DNA from: Gnetum montanum
Lineage: Eukaryota > Streptophyta > Gnetopsida > Gnetales > Gnetaceae
Direction: 5' to 3'
Assembly (NCBI GenBank): GCA_015680685.1
Contig: MNCI01016384.1
Span: forward strand, 156,017 to 220,016
Length of the DNA stretch: 64,000 nucleotides
The notes under the pieces were generated by a model that ran no database searches, was not told where the DNA came from, and saw only the letters and a list, made by a program, of their open reading frames with translations. The position numbers and the translations under genes are program-made. Shown here in pieces: positions 1 to 11,792 of this stretch (positions are counted from its first letter, which is position 1; each line of letters starts with the position of its first letter).

Positions 1-255
1 TGGCGACCTATCACCTTACTTAATGTGGTTTACAAAATTTGGGCAAAGTGTTTGGCCTTGCGATTAAAGAAAGTCCTTGCCTTTATTATTTCCCCCCAGT
101 AGACTGGCTTTGTTCCGGGAAGATACATATTAAATAATGTGGTGGCTGCTTGGGAAGGTCTTAAGTGGGCTGAGGATGAGGGTCAGGATATCCTCTTGAT
201 GAAGCTTGACTACGCTAAAGCCTATGATAACATTAAGTGGGACTTCATTATACAT
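1..255 (+). pseudogene. LINE (non-LTR) reverse transcriptase fragment
   Basis: Frame 1 from the first base reads as part of the fingers/palm region of a plant L1-type LINE reverse transcriptase. WRPITLLNVVYKI is followed by a stop at 100-102 (TAG where this family usually has Gln), then TGFVPGRYI and LLMKLDYAKAYDNIKWDFI. The TGF(V/I)xGR block and the KLDYAKAYD block, which carries the first catalytic Asp, are hallmarks of the family. The fragment is cut by the window edge on the left. On the right it loses similarity at about 255, just before a C-rich tract. No endonuclease, YxDD box or poly(A) tail is visible, so this is a dead internal piece. Confidence 0.85.
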
Positions 256-275
256 TTACTTTTTGGGATTGACAC

Positions 276-336
276 ATCCCCCCTCCTCCCCACATCCCAC
301 TCCCCCCTAGCCCTCCTCACCCCCCACCCCCTGCCC
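276..336. repeat. C-rich polypyrimidine tract
   Basis: About 60 bases are almost pure C with scattered T and A, unlike the AT-rich surroundings. The tract begins where the LINE homology ends, so it may mark a truncation or rearrangement junction. No function can be assigned. Confidence 0.6.
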
Positions 337-339
337 CAC

Positions 340-2300
340 AAATATAGATCACATGCTTGTCTCTTAATAGAATAAGGGAATAATTATTTTCAAATACTAT
401 TTTCCAAAGATAATAGAAAAATGAATGGTAGTGCATCAACATGAGATAAGTGGGATGCATGATGAAGATCCAAAGAATTAACAAATCTCTTTAATATCAC
501 ACCCTTATTCAAATCCTCTTAGTCCTTCTTCCTTTTTTCAAAGCATAGTGGTTATGTGTTAATTTTAAGTTTTTGATGTAATAGGGACCACATTACTCCC
601 ATGAAAAGAACCTATTATTTATATAAGTGGAAAGATGGATGATGTGATCTCACTATAATGCACAATCATTTCTTCCATAGCTTGATAGCATAGGATAAGA
701 TTTCAACTCATGGCATTGGTTTTTGTATAACGATTGACAACAACATTAATAAAAGCATAGGAAATATTTACAAAACATAAAATAAATGACTCAAGAAAAT
801 AGAAAATTATAAAGAAAGGAAAAATATATTAAGAATTAAAAAATCTTGAAGAAATAGAAAAATGAAAAAAATTGAAAAAATGTTAAAAATAGAAAAATAA
901 TAAAAAAATTATAAGACAAAAAGTGAAAATGCACTTATTAGTTATTGATTTAAGATGAAACATCTCCCTATGACTAAACTCATAGCCGAGCATAAATTTC
1001 TAGATCATACACCATAAATTTCTCATTTATAATCTTTAGTTATTTATGTTTTCACTTGTTTACTTATTTAACATTGATGATAATCAATTTTTAATCATTT
1101 GGAAAGATATATTATATTTGACTAGAAGGTACTTGTAAAAACCTATATTTTTGGACATCCTTGGTATGTGTGTTTTTGCAAAGATTGTTATGGTTTCACT
1201 TATATGTTTATGTCTATCTAGTTTGGGATATTTCATGCAATATGATGATGATGTTGATGATAAGATTTGGGTTATTTGGATTCTTGGTTAATATTATGTA
1301 TTTTTTAGTTATATTTAATTACATGTATATTTTTATTACCATCTAGAAGGTATGCATTAACACTATTGCTGAGTGTGGTAGGCTCTCATGTGTTATGGTT
1401 GAGAGAATGGCATGGCTTATTATTGGAGATTTTTTAAAATTATTATTATTAATTTATTCTAAAGAACATGGTATGAGCTAGTAGATATGTGGTAGATAGA
1501 GCTTATATGTTAACATATGTGCTATGTATATCTTTATATGTAATTATTTTGGATTTATCATACTCATCTATGTTGGGTTATTTTCAATTATATTTTTAGC
1601 ATTGTAGATTTTTATTGTATTTTTCTGTTATAATGGTTTTAATATGTGAGAGAGTTACATGAGTAAAATAGGAAGTTATGCTTAAGATAGAAAATATTCT
1701 TGATAGTTTTCTTTTGGCTTTGTAAAAGTTTGAGAAATTAATGTTTTCTTTCATTCCATGGTTTTCTAGCTAATCTCCATTAAAACTCTCATGGTTTAAT
1801 TCTTCTACATACTTTGACAATCTAGGGAGATGTGTTGTGAGATTGGAGTTAGGAAGTGCTTAGGAATTGTGGATCAGTTATGCAAATTATTTGGATTTTC
1901 TTTTGTCTGTTGTGGTTTTTCATCATTTAGATTTAGAGGTGAGTTATCTTGGCTTCTTCCCCACTTAAGGTTACAGGTTTTATGCACATCCATGGGATGG
2001 GTATTTGTTTATTTTTGTAGTATGATTTTAATGCTATTTTAGTTTTGGCTTAAGACACTTTTAATATTTTTTAAGTTTTAAAGTTTTTATGGAATTTTAT
2101 GTTTTCTATTTTTCTATTGTTTTGCAATTTTTATGTAAACATAAAAGATGAGTATAAATTGAAAAATCATTACAAGAAGGTAAATCAATGCAACATGGAA
2201 AGGTGGTAAGCATAATGTAATAAAGTAAAAAAATGTAAGGCAATAATGTAAATGTGTGAATAAAGCTAGAAACAAGGCTACTAGCTAAACTGTATAAGAA
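340..2300. other. AT-rich stretch without recognisable gene
   Basis: No coding remnant or LTR boundary can be supported here. The part from about 770 to 920 is an A-rich, purine-dominated low-complexity stretch made of AAAAATTGAAAAA-like units. The short open frames at 1161-1346 and 1830-2042 are hydrophobic, T-rich and probably chance. The stretch lies downstream, in minus-strand terms, of the family C protease remnant, so part of it may be that element's 3' untranslated region. Confidence 0.5.
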
Positions 2301-2320
2301 ATATAAAAATAAGTAAGTGT

Positions 2321-2965
2321 TTAGTCATACCGTTGGTCTCTAAGCTTCGAAATATTTGGGAACTGATATGATTTTTGGTGCATGATTTTATATTCTCCAT
2401 TTTCCTTGCTCACTATGTTATATGGGAGTTGCTCCCACGTTTCATTAATGGCCTGAGCATTGTTGGTCTTAGTTCGGATGGTCTCATTATGGTTCTTGAC
2501 TTCATTTTTGGCTATAGGAGTTTCTTCTTGAAACTCCACTTTCGATTCTTTTTCTATGCCAATGTTATTGATAGACAATGGGATCACATTGTCTCCATGA
2601 ATGATGATCTCATCAGGCTTTTAAGGTAGGTGAATCTCTTGTTGAATTGGAGAAGAGACTATCCATAATTTGGCTAACTATCGCCTCCCTAAGATTAGGT
2701 TGAAACCTAGTGTCCCTTCCATCACAAGAAAATCAACTATTATGGGGAATTGTTTCCTAGCCATGAAGTCTAACATTATTGATCCTCTTATCACTACACA
2801 TGATCCATTAAATGATTTGAGTGAAGAGGTGAAGGCATTCTGAACATGTTGAACTAAGTCTACGCAGTCAATGATAGAAAAGGATATAACATTTGTAGCT
2901 GCATTGTCATCTACATGTGCTCTATGAACCTTGTATTTGCCAACTCTAATTATTATAAAAATAGA
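2321..2965 (-). pseudogene. Family C retrotransposon aspartic protease (minus copy)
   Basis: Read on the minus strand, this is a retropepsin-like domain of a Ty3/gypsy polyprotein. RAHVDDNAATNVISF (about 2925-2880) occupies the catalytic D-x-G-A position, with Asn (AAT) where Gly (GGT) is expected. Further on come FLVMEGTLGFNLILGRRWL, which matches the ILGRPWL flap/C-terminal signature of Tat-type elements, and IVSSPIQQEIHLP. A stop follows the GRR block, and the tail is an open 88-codon piece at 2587-2321. The same residues recur in the plus-strand copy at about 19590-19800, which supports a single family. No reverse transcriptase follows on the minus strand. The family resemblance to Tat/Ogre is from memory. 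Confidence 0.75.
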
Positions 2966-3710
2966 AACCTTAGATAACTCATCATTTTGGGGACTTTTTT
3001 CACCTCACTATCATGAAATGTTAGGATAGTTGACTTCATTTCTTCCTAGGGTGAGAGGGGCACTGTCACTACATGAATAGAATCCTCATTAACTAGGATA
3101 TTCTCATTCACAGAAATAGAAGTTAGCAGCTTAACTAATACTTCGTGGTGGGTAGGGAAGGTCATGATCAAATCATATATGCTTAACAAAGTATTTTTTT
3201 TCTTCAATGAGATCTTGACTTACTCCATGATAGTGAGGAAGTCTTTATCATTGCTGAATGTTTTCTCATTTTTGCTCACTTTGACTTCCTCGATTCTACC
3301 TAAAATATTGATCTCATGTTTCAATAGTTGTTGTTTTGGCCCCTTTCCCTTTTCTTGCCTATCCTCCTTAGGTTGGCTAGTAGATGCGAGTTGTGTGTTA
3401 GAATCCATGGGTATGGCTAAAATTAGGATGGGCTTTGGTGGACCCACTTCCTTCCACACATTTGGTTGGTTAGTGCCTTTAGCCTTAGGCTTAGGGGTTG
3501 ATTTCTTATTATTTGGTTATGATGAGGTTGAGGTATTAGACACCATGGGAGGAGGTTGATAAACTAGGGTTGTAGGTTCATTATCAGGGGATGGTGGCAC
3601 TCTGATAACAAAAGGTTCTCTAGGAGTTGTAGGTGGAAATATCCTTATAACTAATAGAGTTCTAGAACTAGAAGTTTGTTTGTTGCAAGGAGATACTTGA
3701 GCCATAAATG
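2966..3710 (-). pseudogene. Family C proline-rich gag-protease linker (minus copy)
   Basis: The minus strand encodes a proline/serine/threonine-rich linker: PPTTPREPFVIRVPPSPDNE near 3640-3580, then a basic segment with KVSKNEKTFSNDKDFLTIME at about 3280-3220. The plus copy has the same order (REPFIIKIPP, KPFSLRVPS, KGKNFLIVME at 18660-19210). The pieces are open for 62 and 79 codons, with a stop between. The linker joins gag to the protease. Nothing indicates an enzymatic role. Confidence 0.65.
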
Positions 3711-5720
3711 GTTTCCTAGTGGTTTTGGACTTATCATGTATATTAAAGGCAACTATTGTAAATTAGTTATTGTTAGCATTCAAAGGATGCTTGTATACTT
3801 GCATGTTTTGGTTTTTGGACCTCATAAGGTTAGATGCATCTAAAACCAACTATCCACTATATATCATCTTTTGTAAGTCACCTTTTAGGATCAAGTAAAA
3901 GTTAGTATCTTGACAAGGAAGCTAATGGTAGTGGAAGAATTAATCTAGCTTCAAGTATTTAGATAAGGAAAGGTCATCCTTTGTTGCTATAGAAGGATGT
4001 TTGGTAAACTCGCATAAGCAATCATGCCTCATATAAGCATGTTGATATAGTTTCTTGTACTAGATGTGATTGCTTTTGAGAAACTAATCAAGAAGCTTAG
4101 ATGGTTGTACAGGTAACTTGGTATACTTAGACCTATCTTTTTGCTCAAAATTGGGCTTTGAAGGATTAGATGTAGAGGCACATGATGTTGATGGCTAAGG
4201 GGCTACAATGGAAGCCTTAGGCAACATAGTCTTTGGACCTTGTGTGTTTTAGGCTTCTTGTCCATAATGGCCATGGCCACATGTCACTGTTTGCACTTAT
4301 TCCTATCCATTTTAGTATGTTGGTTCTTATAGGTCACATACATAAGATAGTTACTAGCTTTAGTTGTGTTTTCTATGTGTTTGACTTAGGAATCAAGGAT
4401 CCAAATAATATATTTTAGACTTAATAAAATCATTAACCTCCTTCTTGAAAATGGCCAAAAGGTACGTCTTAAAGATGAATTCAATTATTTCATTAAGTTT
4501 AGGATTCCATATTTATATAACTTTGAAATAGGTTGGAGGGATCCCTATCTCACTTTCATTAATTAATCTAACATTATTTCAAGTTTTAAGTTGTACTTAA
4601 CAAGTTGACTTATTAAGTCATTTAGAGAGGAGATAGATCCTCTAGGTAGCACATGGTATTAATCAAGGACCTTTCCAGTTAAAGACATGGAGAAGACACA
4701 CAACATGGTATGTGACCAAGCTTGTAGTAGTAGGCAATTTGAATGAAAGTTAATGAGATGAGCATTAGGATCACTTTCACCATTATACTTGGTGAAGTGA
4801 AGGATTGGTATCTTTGAGGAAAGGGCTATTTAGGGAACATTGGGGCTAATTAGATCATCTTGGTAAAAGTCCATGACTTTTACCATGTGTGTGGTGCTAA
4901 CCTTGAGATTCTTTAGCTTGTTGATTAGGCTTTGGATTAGTTGGAAAGCCTACTCCAGGCTCTAATGCACTCCCATAGGTTGTACAAGCTACATGGTTGG
5001 CTACGCAAGCAATGGAATGGCTTGAGGTTTGATGATAGGCTACTACATTAGGTGGAGAGGCCTAGTCTCCATTATTGTGGAAGGGTTAAAGAGGGAGAAT
5101 GATGTTGACATAGGGATTTGTAGGATAACTAGGATGAAGGGTTTTCAGAGACTTGGATGGCTTGAGATTTTGAAGAGGGACTTTCTAAGGTTATAAAAGG
5201 GATTATCATGGATGGGACACTATGTGGTGGTCATGTGGAATGAAGTTTCATCCTAAAAGGAAGAGACATGAACATGGAGGAGACTTGGAAAACTAATTGT
5301 GAGGTTTGACCTGAGGAGGCGATAGGTGTTACTTGCATATTATACAAGGGATTAAGCATAAAGTCAAGGATGAATGTTTGTAAATCTTCATCCCCTTAGG
5401 CATCCACCTTATAATAGCCCACGAATTCCTCTTAATCATCATGATCATGATCTAGAGAAGATGCCTCACTCACTACAATTTCCTCATCATCCTCTACTAG
5501 TTGAGCTAGCACATGAAAGTAGGCCTTAGAAAGATTTATCATACCATATGAGGAAGGGATGTATTCCTTTCCATTCTTATGAATGATTTCAAATTCATCC
5601 TTGGAGTCTAACTCTTTGCATGGGATATGAAGGCTATCTTGGCTCTTTCCACAAATGAAGTTATAGTAGTCTTGAGTGAAGTTAGTACTAACCTATCAAA
5701 TTAAGTTTGAAGAATTAGTT
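3711..5720 (-). pseudogene. Family C gag (minus copy)
   Basis: The minus strand from about 5720 to 3711 is a decayed capsid gene. The N-terminal part reads YYNFICGKSQDSL and FEIIHKNGKEYIPSSYG (about 5680-5560), matching YYNFIYAKIQ and FEIIHKNGKEYVSSPYD in the plus copy at 12800-12925. The gag core at about 4890-4440 reads FYQDDLISPNV, then LPRGSISSLNDLI and YNLKLEIMLD, which correspond to the W-x-x-LPxxSI-SW-x-x-L pattern of plant retrotransposon gag. Several stops and frame changes interrupt it. No zinc knuckle is evident. The first bases of the minus-strand ORF are not clear. Confidence 0.65.
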
Positions 5721-6437
5721 GATGAACTAGAACAATAATGAATATGTATACTAATTCAAGATGTATCAAGAATTTTGAGGTGGACATTAACATCAAGCAT
5801 CATGGAGAATCATAATCTTCTTCTAACAAGGTCTATTATACTTAAAATCATGGAGAAGACACATAGCCTTACTATTGGTATGTAAAATCTACTTATTAGA
5901 AAGATATGCATGTATGGTCAACACACATTTGATTATACACCCAACATGTCCAGATGTCATACTTTATCAAGTCATCTACTTAACTAAACAGATCAAGGAA
6001 AGCTTGAAGTAAATTAGATAGTACAAGAGAGGCAAAAACAACAAATTAGTGCCATAGAAATGCAAATGCTTCCATGGATGTTGAATGTTACTAGAAAATA
6101 TCAACTAAAAATTATAGATATTAAACGAAGACTGGAGTGGATTCTATTTCATATAAGTTATAAAAATGATGGCTTGAATGGTTTGGACATGTTCAAAAAA
6201 TATCAAACAATACACCTATAAACAAAGACTGCTACATCATTATTCCAAGTGAGCCACCAAAAGGAAGATCAAAGAAGTCATGAAAAATATAATTAAAAAT
6301 GATTTAGAAAAGAAATTAAATAAAAAAAGATCTAGCTCTTCATAGAGGTGAATGATAAAAAAAGATCTCATGTATCCCATCCCATTTTACGAGAACAAAT
6401 CTAGAATGATGATAATGATGATGATCAAAGCTTGAAG
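5721..6437. other. Unassigned DNA upstream of the minus-strand family C gag
   Basis: This stretch should hold the leader and 5' LTR of the minus-strand family C copy, but no boundary or primer-binding site can be pointed to. There are A-rich runs near 6290-6370. No gene is supported. Confidence 0.4.
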
Positions 6438-6863
6438 TACAAGTTATTCCTAACCTATATTGATCTTAATTCATAACCATTCATCCTCTATGAATACTTC
6501 AGTGAAAATGTTGAAAGTGATGTTTATCAATTCCTAAAATATAGACACGTGAAATAGCCGTTGGAAGAGGAATCAAATTTGAAGAAGATGTTTCCATTAA
6601 TATATCATGTAATTACATTGGCTAGTACATATTTCACCTACTTTGAATCTATGTTAGGCAAGTCAAATTCTAGAATTGTAGAAAAAATGATGTTGATGGA
6701 TAGTATTCTAGGCTAGAATTCTATAGTATTATTTATCAATTATCCTTCCATAAATAATGAATATCAATCGACATCATTCTTCATCAACACCCTAGGCTAT
6801 ATTGGCTACAATACCTACTTCTTCTAGGTTACTGAGTTATTTGAGTTAATTTGTAAGTAAGAA
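6438..6863 (+). pseudogene. Unidentified degenerate coding remnant
   Basis: One plus frame stays protein-like for about 140 codons with only one TAA and three TAG codons. It reads YEYFSENVESDVYQFLKYRHVK, then a charged LEEESNLKKMFPLIYHVI stretch, then FESMLGKSNSRIVEKMMLMD and FINTLGYIGYNTYFF. Composition is protein-like (mixed charged and aromatic residues), unlike chance frames nearby. I do not recognise the family. It could be a piece of a gag, of a retrotransposon accessory ORF or of a host gene. It lies between the minus-strand family C gag and an isolated family B LTR. Confidence 0.35.
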
Positions 6864-7390
6864 GTTTAAGAGCAATATCAAGTCCTACCATCCTAAACAA
6901 GGCCATCTAATCATTTAGCCCTTATGGAAAAACTACAACTACATCCCTTGATCCTTGAGGTTAATAAAAATTAGAGAATTTTTAACCTTATTTTTATTAG
7001 TAACCTTATTATCTTCTTTTATTATTTAAGTTATATTTTAATTAGGTAAGTAGAATATCTTAGGTGACATAAGAAGGAAAAAGAATTTGTCTTACCTTCA
7101 CTTGGATAACCAAATACAAGGTATACAATGTGTGACCCTGGTTAGAACTAATCATTGATAGTTGGTAGACCTTTAAATCACCTCTTGTTATTACCTAAGA
7201 ATTGAGGTAATTATTAATAAGATAAGATTTATATTTCTTAATATTAATCTTCATTATATTTTAACTATAATATAAGCGTAAGAACATTAGAATACTGAAC
7301 CTTAATTAAGAAAAAAGAAAAAGAAATCAAAGCATTAGAGAATTGAAGCATAAACAAAGATATGGAGTTGAAGAAAGATCATTAATGTGG

Positions 7391-8522
7391 CGATGAGGCA
7401 TCCAATCACATTTTTTATGTCTATTATAAGCCTTGGATTTAGGAAGTCTTTGACACACCTTGCGTTTGTAGTCTAGTGTGTTTGGTTATGGTTTATATCT
7501 TCAAGGTATTCTCCACTATCTTTTGTATCATACTTTTAGGTTTTCTGCATGTCTCAATCTTCTTAGGATGTTTCTAAGCCCATTTGGATGTCTTAAGGTC
7601 CTTCTATCATGTTCTATTGGGTTATGGGTCTTATCCAGAACTAACACTTGGAATCCTGGTAGGAGGGATACATTGACTTCTTTGCATCAACACACATACT
7701 TGAGTCAACATCCTTGCATCAATGCACCTCCTACTTACCCAAGTTTGGGTTCAATTGTCGAAAGTATAATCCAATTAGCTTAGGCTATATTGATAGAACT
7801 TTGTTAACTCCTGTGCATTAAATAACCTCCATTGTTATATTACAAAAACTATAAATACTCAAGAGGATATTTCACACAAAACTTAGCATACTTAGACATA
7901 ACTATAAATTTCATTTGGCTTATGCTATCCAATTTATATAAATAGTTGTAGTATTTGGTCGATGTTAAGTGTAGTGTTTTTGTAGTGATTTTTCCTTGTT
8001 CTACCATCAATATCTTTTACATTAAAAATCATAAAAATATTTATTTAATTTATATTTAATTACGTTACAATGATATGTTCCTTATCCAAGAAGGTCATAA
8101 CTATATGGCACGGTGTTGAGCCATTCGGGTTATGACTAAAAGCCATTTTTATTGCATCTCATGTATGGTGTTGCACCTATCCAAAAGAGGGATTACAACA
8201 TGAGTATTTCATTTATTCACAAGAGGGATCATGATGTAAGAATTTTTATTACTATTTTATTCTTATATTTATAAAATTCATAAAACATAAAATAGTAAAT
8301 ATTCCTCAATCTCTCATCATGGTAACATGGGTTTCCATTGTATCATATGTATTATAATCTATTCTATATTTATTGAACATAATGATATATTGAACACTAT
8401 GATATATATGAGTGTTCTTGGAACTCATCTTAACATCATCTTCAAAGCTTATGATTATATGGCACTCTGATTTGTATGATGAAACACCTTAAAGAAAATT
8501 CATGTGAAAGTCTTTGTATCCA
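7391..8522 (+). mobile_element. Isolated (probably solo) LTR of family B
   Basis: This segment aligns along its length with the family B LTRs at 38894-40138 and 48933-50051/63213-63373. Shared blocks are CGATGAGGCATCCAATC at the start (TGATGAGTAATCCAATG in the partner), AGCCTTGGATTT, a TATA-like CTATAAATACTC at 7851-7862, CATAAAAATATTTATT near 8030, the GGTCATAACTATATGGCA block and GTATCATATGTATTATAAT near 8340. The first base of the TG end has decayed to CG. No primer-binding site follows and no family B coding region flanks it, so a solo LTR or a truncated copy is likely. No target duplication is recognisable. Confidence 0.7.
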
Positions 8523-8639
8523 AAATTAATATTGTAATTTGATAGGGATTTATAGGTAGAAATAATTGCAATTTTTTCCATAAAAAATCCTTCTTGATCA
8601 CATTGTTGTGGTAATATTTTAACAATTTTTAACATGTGA

Positions 8640-8940
8640 AAGTATAATTTATAGCCCACATGTTGAAAATTTCACTTTTGCTAGTGTGAGAAAGTCCAAA
8701 ACGCCACTAACTTTGGCAGCAAAAGTCCCACATGTTGGCAGCCCTTTCACAGCAAAATTGGACCATAAAAATAGCCAAAATATTTTGCCAAATGTGGTAG
8801 GAAAGCCTTCACACATTGGTGATTCATACGTTGTAGTTTTGGATGGTGAAAAGTGCAAAATATGTTGGTTTTTTAAGACCAAAAAGTTAAAAACACTAGT
8901 GTTTCATACGTTGCAAATTTTGGTCACTGAAAACATATAA
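8640..8940 (+). repeat. Cluster of degenerate CACATGTTG/CATACGTTG motifs
   Basis: CACATGTTGAAAATTTCAC, CACATGTTGGCAGC, CACACATTGGTGATTC, CATACGTTGTAG and CATACGTTGCAAA recur at irregular spacing, each followed by a TTTTCAC/TTTTGG-like box. The cluster resembles the tighter array at 12395-12565. The open frames on both strands (77 and 84 codons) mirror each other and are probably a by-product of the repeats. Function is unknown; a decayed LTR U3 is one possibility. Confidence 0.4.
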
Positions 8941-9470
8941 AATATGGAAAAATTTGTGAAAAGTTTGGTAACAATCATGGTAGAATCAACCACAAAGAAA
9001 TTAGGATGTCCATAGTCTATTTAAGCCAAAATTTGCATCTTTTGAAGAGCTTTTTGATGGTTGTTGCATTTCATTGAACTTGAGACTTTTAGATTTGTGT
9101 AGGTGTTGGCACATTTAGCCATTTCATGGAACAGCAAAGGTGATAAAATATGAATAAGCCATAGAAGATATTCAAAGAAAAAATATATATGATGGTTGTG
9201 CCTTATTGATATTTTAATACTAGAGGTTTCATGTAGAAAATTGTTAAATGAAGATATAGTATTTCCAATTTCAAGAGTTAATATCAAGGAAAGAAAAATT
9301 CATCATGCTCCTTTGCAAAGGGAAGGTTGAAAAGAGTTGAAAAGCTAAAAGAGCTGATCCTGTTTATGGATGCATCAATGAGAAATATCAAAGTCACCAT
9401 TGTAAGGTTTGTATAATGTTTTTACTGCAAAAAGAAAAAAAAAAAAAAACAAACACAGTTCCAGCCACTG
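8941..9470. other. No recognisable gene
   Basis: AT-rich sequence ending in an A-run at about 9430-9450. The 88-codon minus-strand frame at 9287-9021 has no family signature. Nothing else can be supported. Confidence 0.4.
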
Positions 9471-10370
9471 TATGCGTTGGGAGAAAAACAGATGAAATTG
9501 CTGCAAATGAATGAAAATAGTCCAGAAGAATGCCCATTTTTTTACAGGGATCACGTTGGTACTGATGCAGGGGAATGCAATGTTTTTTTTTTGCCTTGTA
9601 ATGGCTTTCATTTTTGCGCAGCATCAACTGTTCTTTTTGGCCTCAAATCAGCAGCGTCTCTGCTGGTTGCGTTCTGCCAAAAAAAAAAATATTTTGGAGG
9701 GATGTGGATTCAAGGTGGAAGAAGAACTCGCATGGGTGTTGCCACTTCCAAGGCAGAAACCATTTCAATTTCAAGTTTTTTCCATAAAATGCAATCGATT
9801 CGCCCACCTCCAACGACGCCAATGTGTTCTGCAACGCGTGCACTACGTGAAGATTTTTTTGGCTGTTGCAGGGCCGTTCTTAACCTACCTTACCTGATGC
9901 CGTATTCTTTGATGCTCAGATCTATGATACATTTGCCCTTAACCCTGAAATCAACGGCAGGAATTAAGAAAACGATTTGCAGGAACAAGAAAACGCAGGA
10001 ATCCCTAAGTGAATTTGGGGCAAAATAAAACAGTTCCAGGCAACCGAAACCCTATGTCCAGGGCCATATGTCCAATACATCGTTTCTGTTTCTAGATCTT
10101 TCTCCTCCAGCAACCAAACGTTACATAACAACGATGCCGAATGTAGCGGTAGAGCCTTCTTCCGCGGTGGTGGTTGCTAACGATTTCTGGCAGGGGCGGG
10201 ATATTTCAGAAGTATTCAATGGTAGTTCCAGGCCTACCGCCTTCACATTCGGGTTTGGTGTTTCGAATTTAAATTTTTCCAGCCATTTTCATTCGGGTGC
10301 AAGTGCACATAAAATATTTAGGATTAAGGTACCAGCAACATTTATGCCAAGGTAGATATTATATTATCAG
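9470..10370 (+). other. CpG-richer segment with two open frames, possible gene or element 5' end
   Basis: Base composition changes here: CG dinucleotides and GC content rise relative to the decayed surroundings, implying younger or less methylated DNA. An open frame of 183 codons (9477-10028) overlaps other open frames on both strands, so it is not convincing by itself. The frame at 10068-10355 contains an internal ATG at 10134 (MPNVAVEPSSAVVVANDFW) with good codon variety and ends at a TAG. I recognise neither product. The segment could be a 5' UTR plus first exon of a host gene fragment, or part of a younger transposon. Confidence 0.35.
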
Positions 10371-11310
10371 CTTGTTTATAAACTCACTAAGAGCTTCAAT
10401 AGGCATTCTTCAAATTTTAGAACAAGTAAAAATGAAAGGCTATTAAAGCTATAATTGTGAACAATTATATGAAATTATTGGAATTATTTTTTAAAAGCAA
10501 TATTTATCTCCTAACTTCCTAACCTCCTAAGTTAATACTCCCTAACTTGTTGGGCAAGTCACTTGGGAGAGAAGTTAGGTAAGATATTTTTGCATATGTA
10601 ACTACATTTGAAGCCTATAAAAAGGCTTCAAAGAGGACTTTTAGAAAAGGGACTTTTTGGGGGGAGGTCTCATACATCACATTTTTGGAGATCATACTTT
10701 GAAAAGCTATTAGCTAGCACTTAGGCTCTCACTTGAAGACACACTTTGGGGTCTTGAGAAGAGCATTTGTAAAGAAGATTTGTAAAGACGATTGCTTGTA
10801 AGATGGCTTGCTAAAGGAAAGATTTCAGCCTCTTTGTCATAGTCCTGTGAGTTATGTTTTATTTTTGTTTTGTTTAAATTGTTTAGCTAGTGGTTTAGAT
10901 AGTATCATCCTTGGCAAGTAATTTTGGGATTTTTAGATTGCTCTTACTGTTCTTGTTGCCCGATAGAAATTTCTATTAAAATTTTGCCATAGAAGCGCTT
11001 GTGTTTAAAAGCCTTAAGAGCATTTTAGTAGTAAATTTCGTTATTGTGCAACGTGTGGGAACTGCTATTGGGATTGTTGTAAGAGAGCCTCTGTTTGTAG
11101 TCATGCCGTTGAACAATTCAGTAGTCAAGAGGGTTCAGAAAATCTTTGGTATTTTGATGGGACCAGAATAGCTTCTTTTTATCTTTAAAGTGAATTTTCG
11201 TGGTATTTCAATCAGAAATTGTCAAGTCTTTCGAAGATTCTATTGAATGCAATCGTTGACATCTATCATCTAGCCAAAATAGAGTCTCGTACGTGGTAGT
11301 TTACGCAGCA
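10371..11310 (+). promoter_or_regulatory. Possible LTR or promoter region with TATA box and Met-tRNA-like primer site
   Basis: A strong TATA-type box lies in the symmetric sequence AAGCCTATAAAAAGGCTT (about 10611-10628). A T-rich, non-coding stretch follows, as expected for an LTR R/U5 or an untranslated leader. At 11316-11330 TGGTAGCATAGTAGG differs at three positions from the usual plant initiator-tRNA primer-binding site and follows GCAGCA, which could be an LTR CA end. A matching second LTR was not found in the window, so this is only a suggestion. A host promoter is the alternative. Confidence 0.3.
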
Positions 11311-11792
11311 ATTTTTGGTAGCATAGTAGGATTGACTTGAAGAAATTGCTTGTTTGAGCCTTGGAAGTTTGAACAATTCGTAGATATTGAATTTGGGATA
11401 GCTTTATTGCGAAGTGTTTACTCGTGTCATTTTACCTTGTTGAAATATTTGAGGTCTACACAAATCTAATTTCTTTTCTTTTCTGTTTATTTCCATCGAA
11501 TCCTGCTCTATTTCTAGTTTTCTTGTGGAACTATCTCTTTCTCTGGGAAAAATTAGGAGTAGATTTGTAGAGTTGTGCTCAAATTTTTTAACAAAATTTT
11601 ATTTGTTACAAGTAGGTATTATAAGGACCGCATAGACTAGGCAGTTGAACAAAATAGGAAACTTTCAACAACTCATAGTACTTGACAAAGTTGGATGAAT
11701 CTCTTTAAAGTAAGTCATTTGTAGCTCACACACAACGTAATTGTTACATTTCACACAACCGCATGCTGCAACAGCACACACACATACTCACA
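11311..11792. other. Non-coding stretch, nothing recognised
   Basis: T-rich sequence with no protein-like frame. If the possible LTR to its left is real, this would be leader sequence of that element. Confidence 0.3.

Noticed and set aside
8523-8560. Primer-binding site after the family B LTR at 7391-8522
   Set aside because: No sequence resembling TGGCGCC or TGGTATCAGAGC follows, so it is not treated as a 5' LTR.
9477-10028. Longest open frame in the window (183 codons) as a host gene
   Set aside because: Several frames on both strands are open over the same bases, the product has no recognisable family or domain, and homopolymer runs inflate it. It is kept only as part of an uncertain CpG-richer segment.
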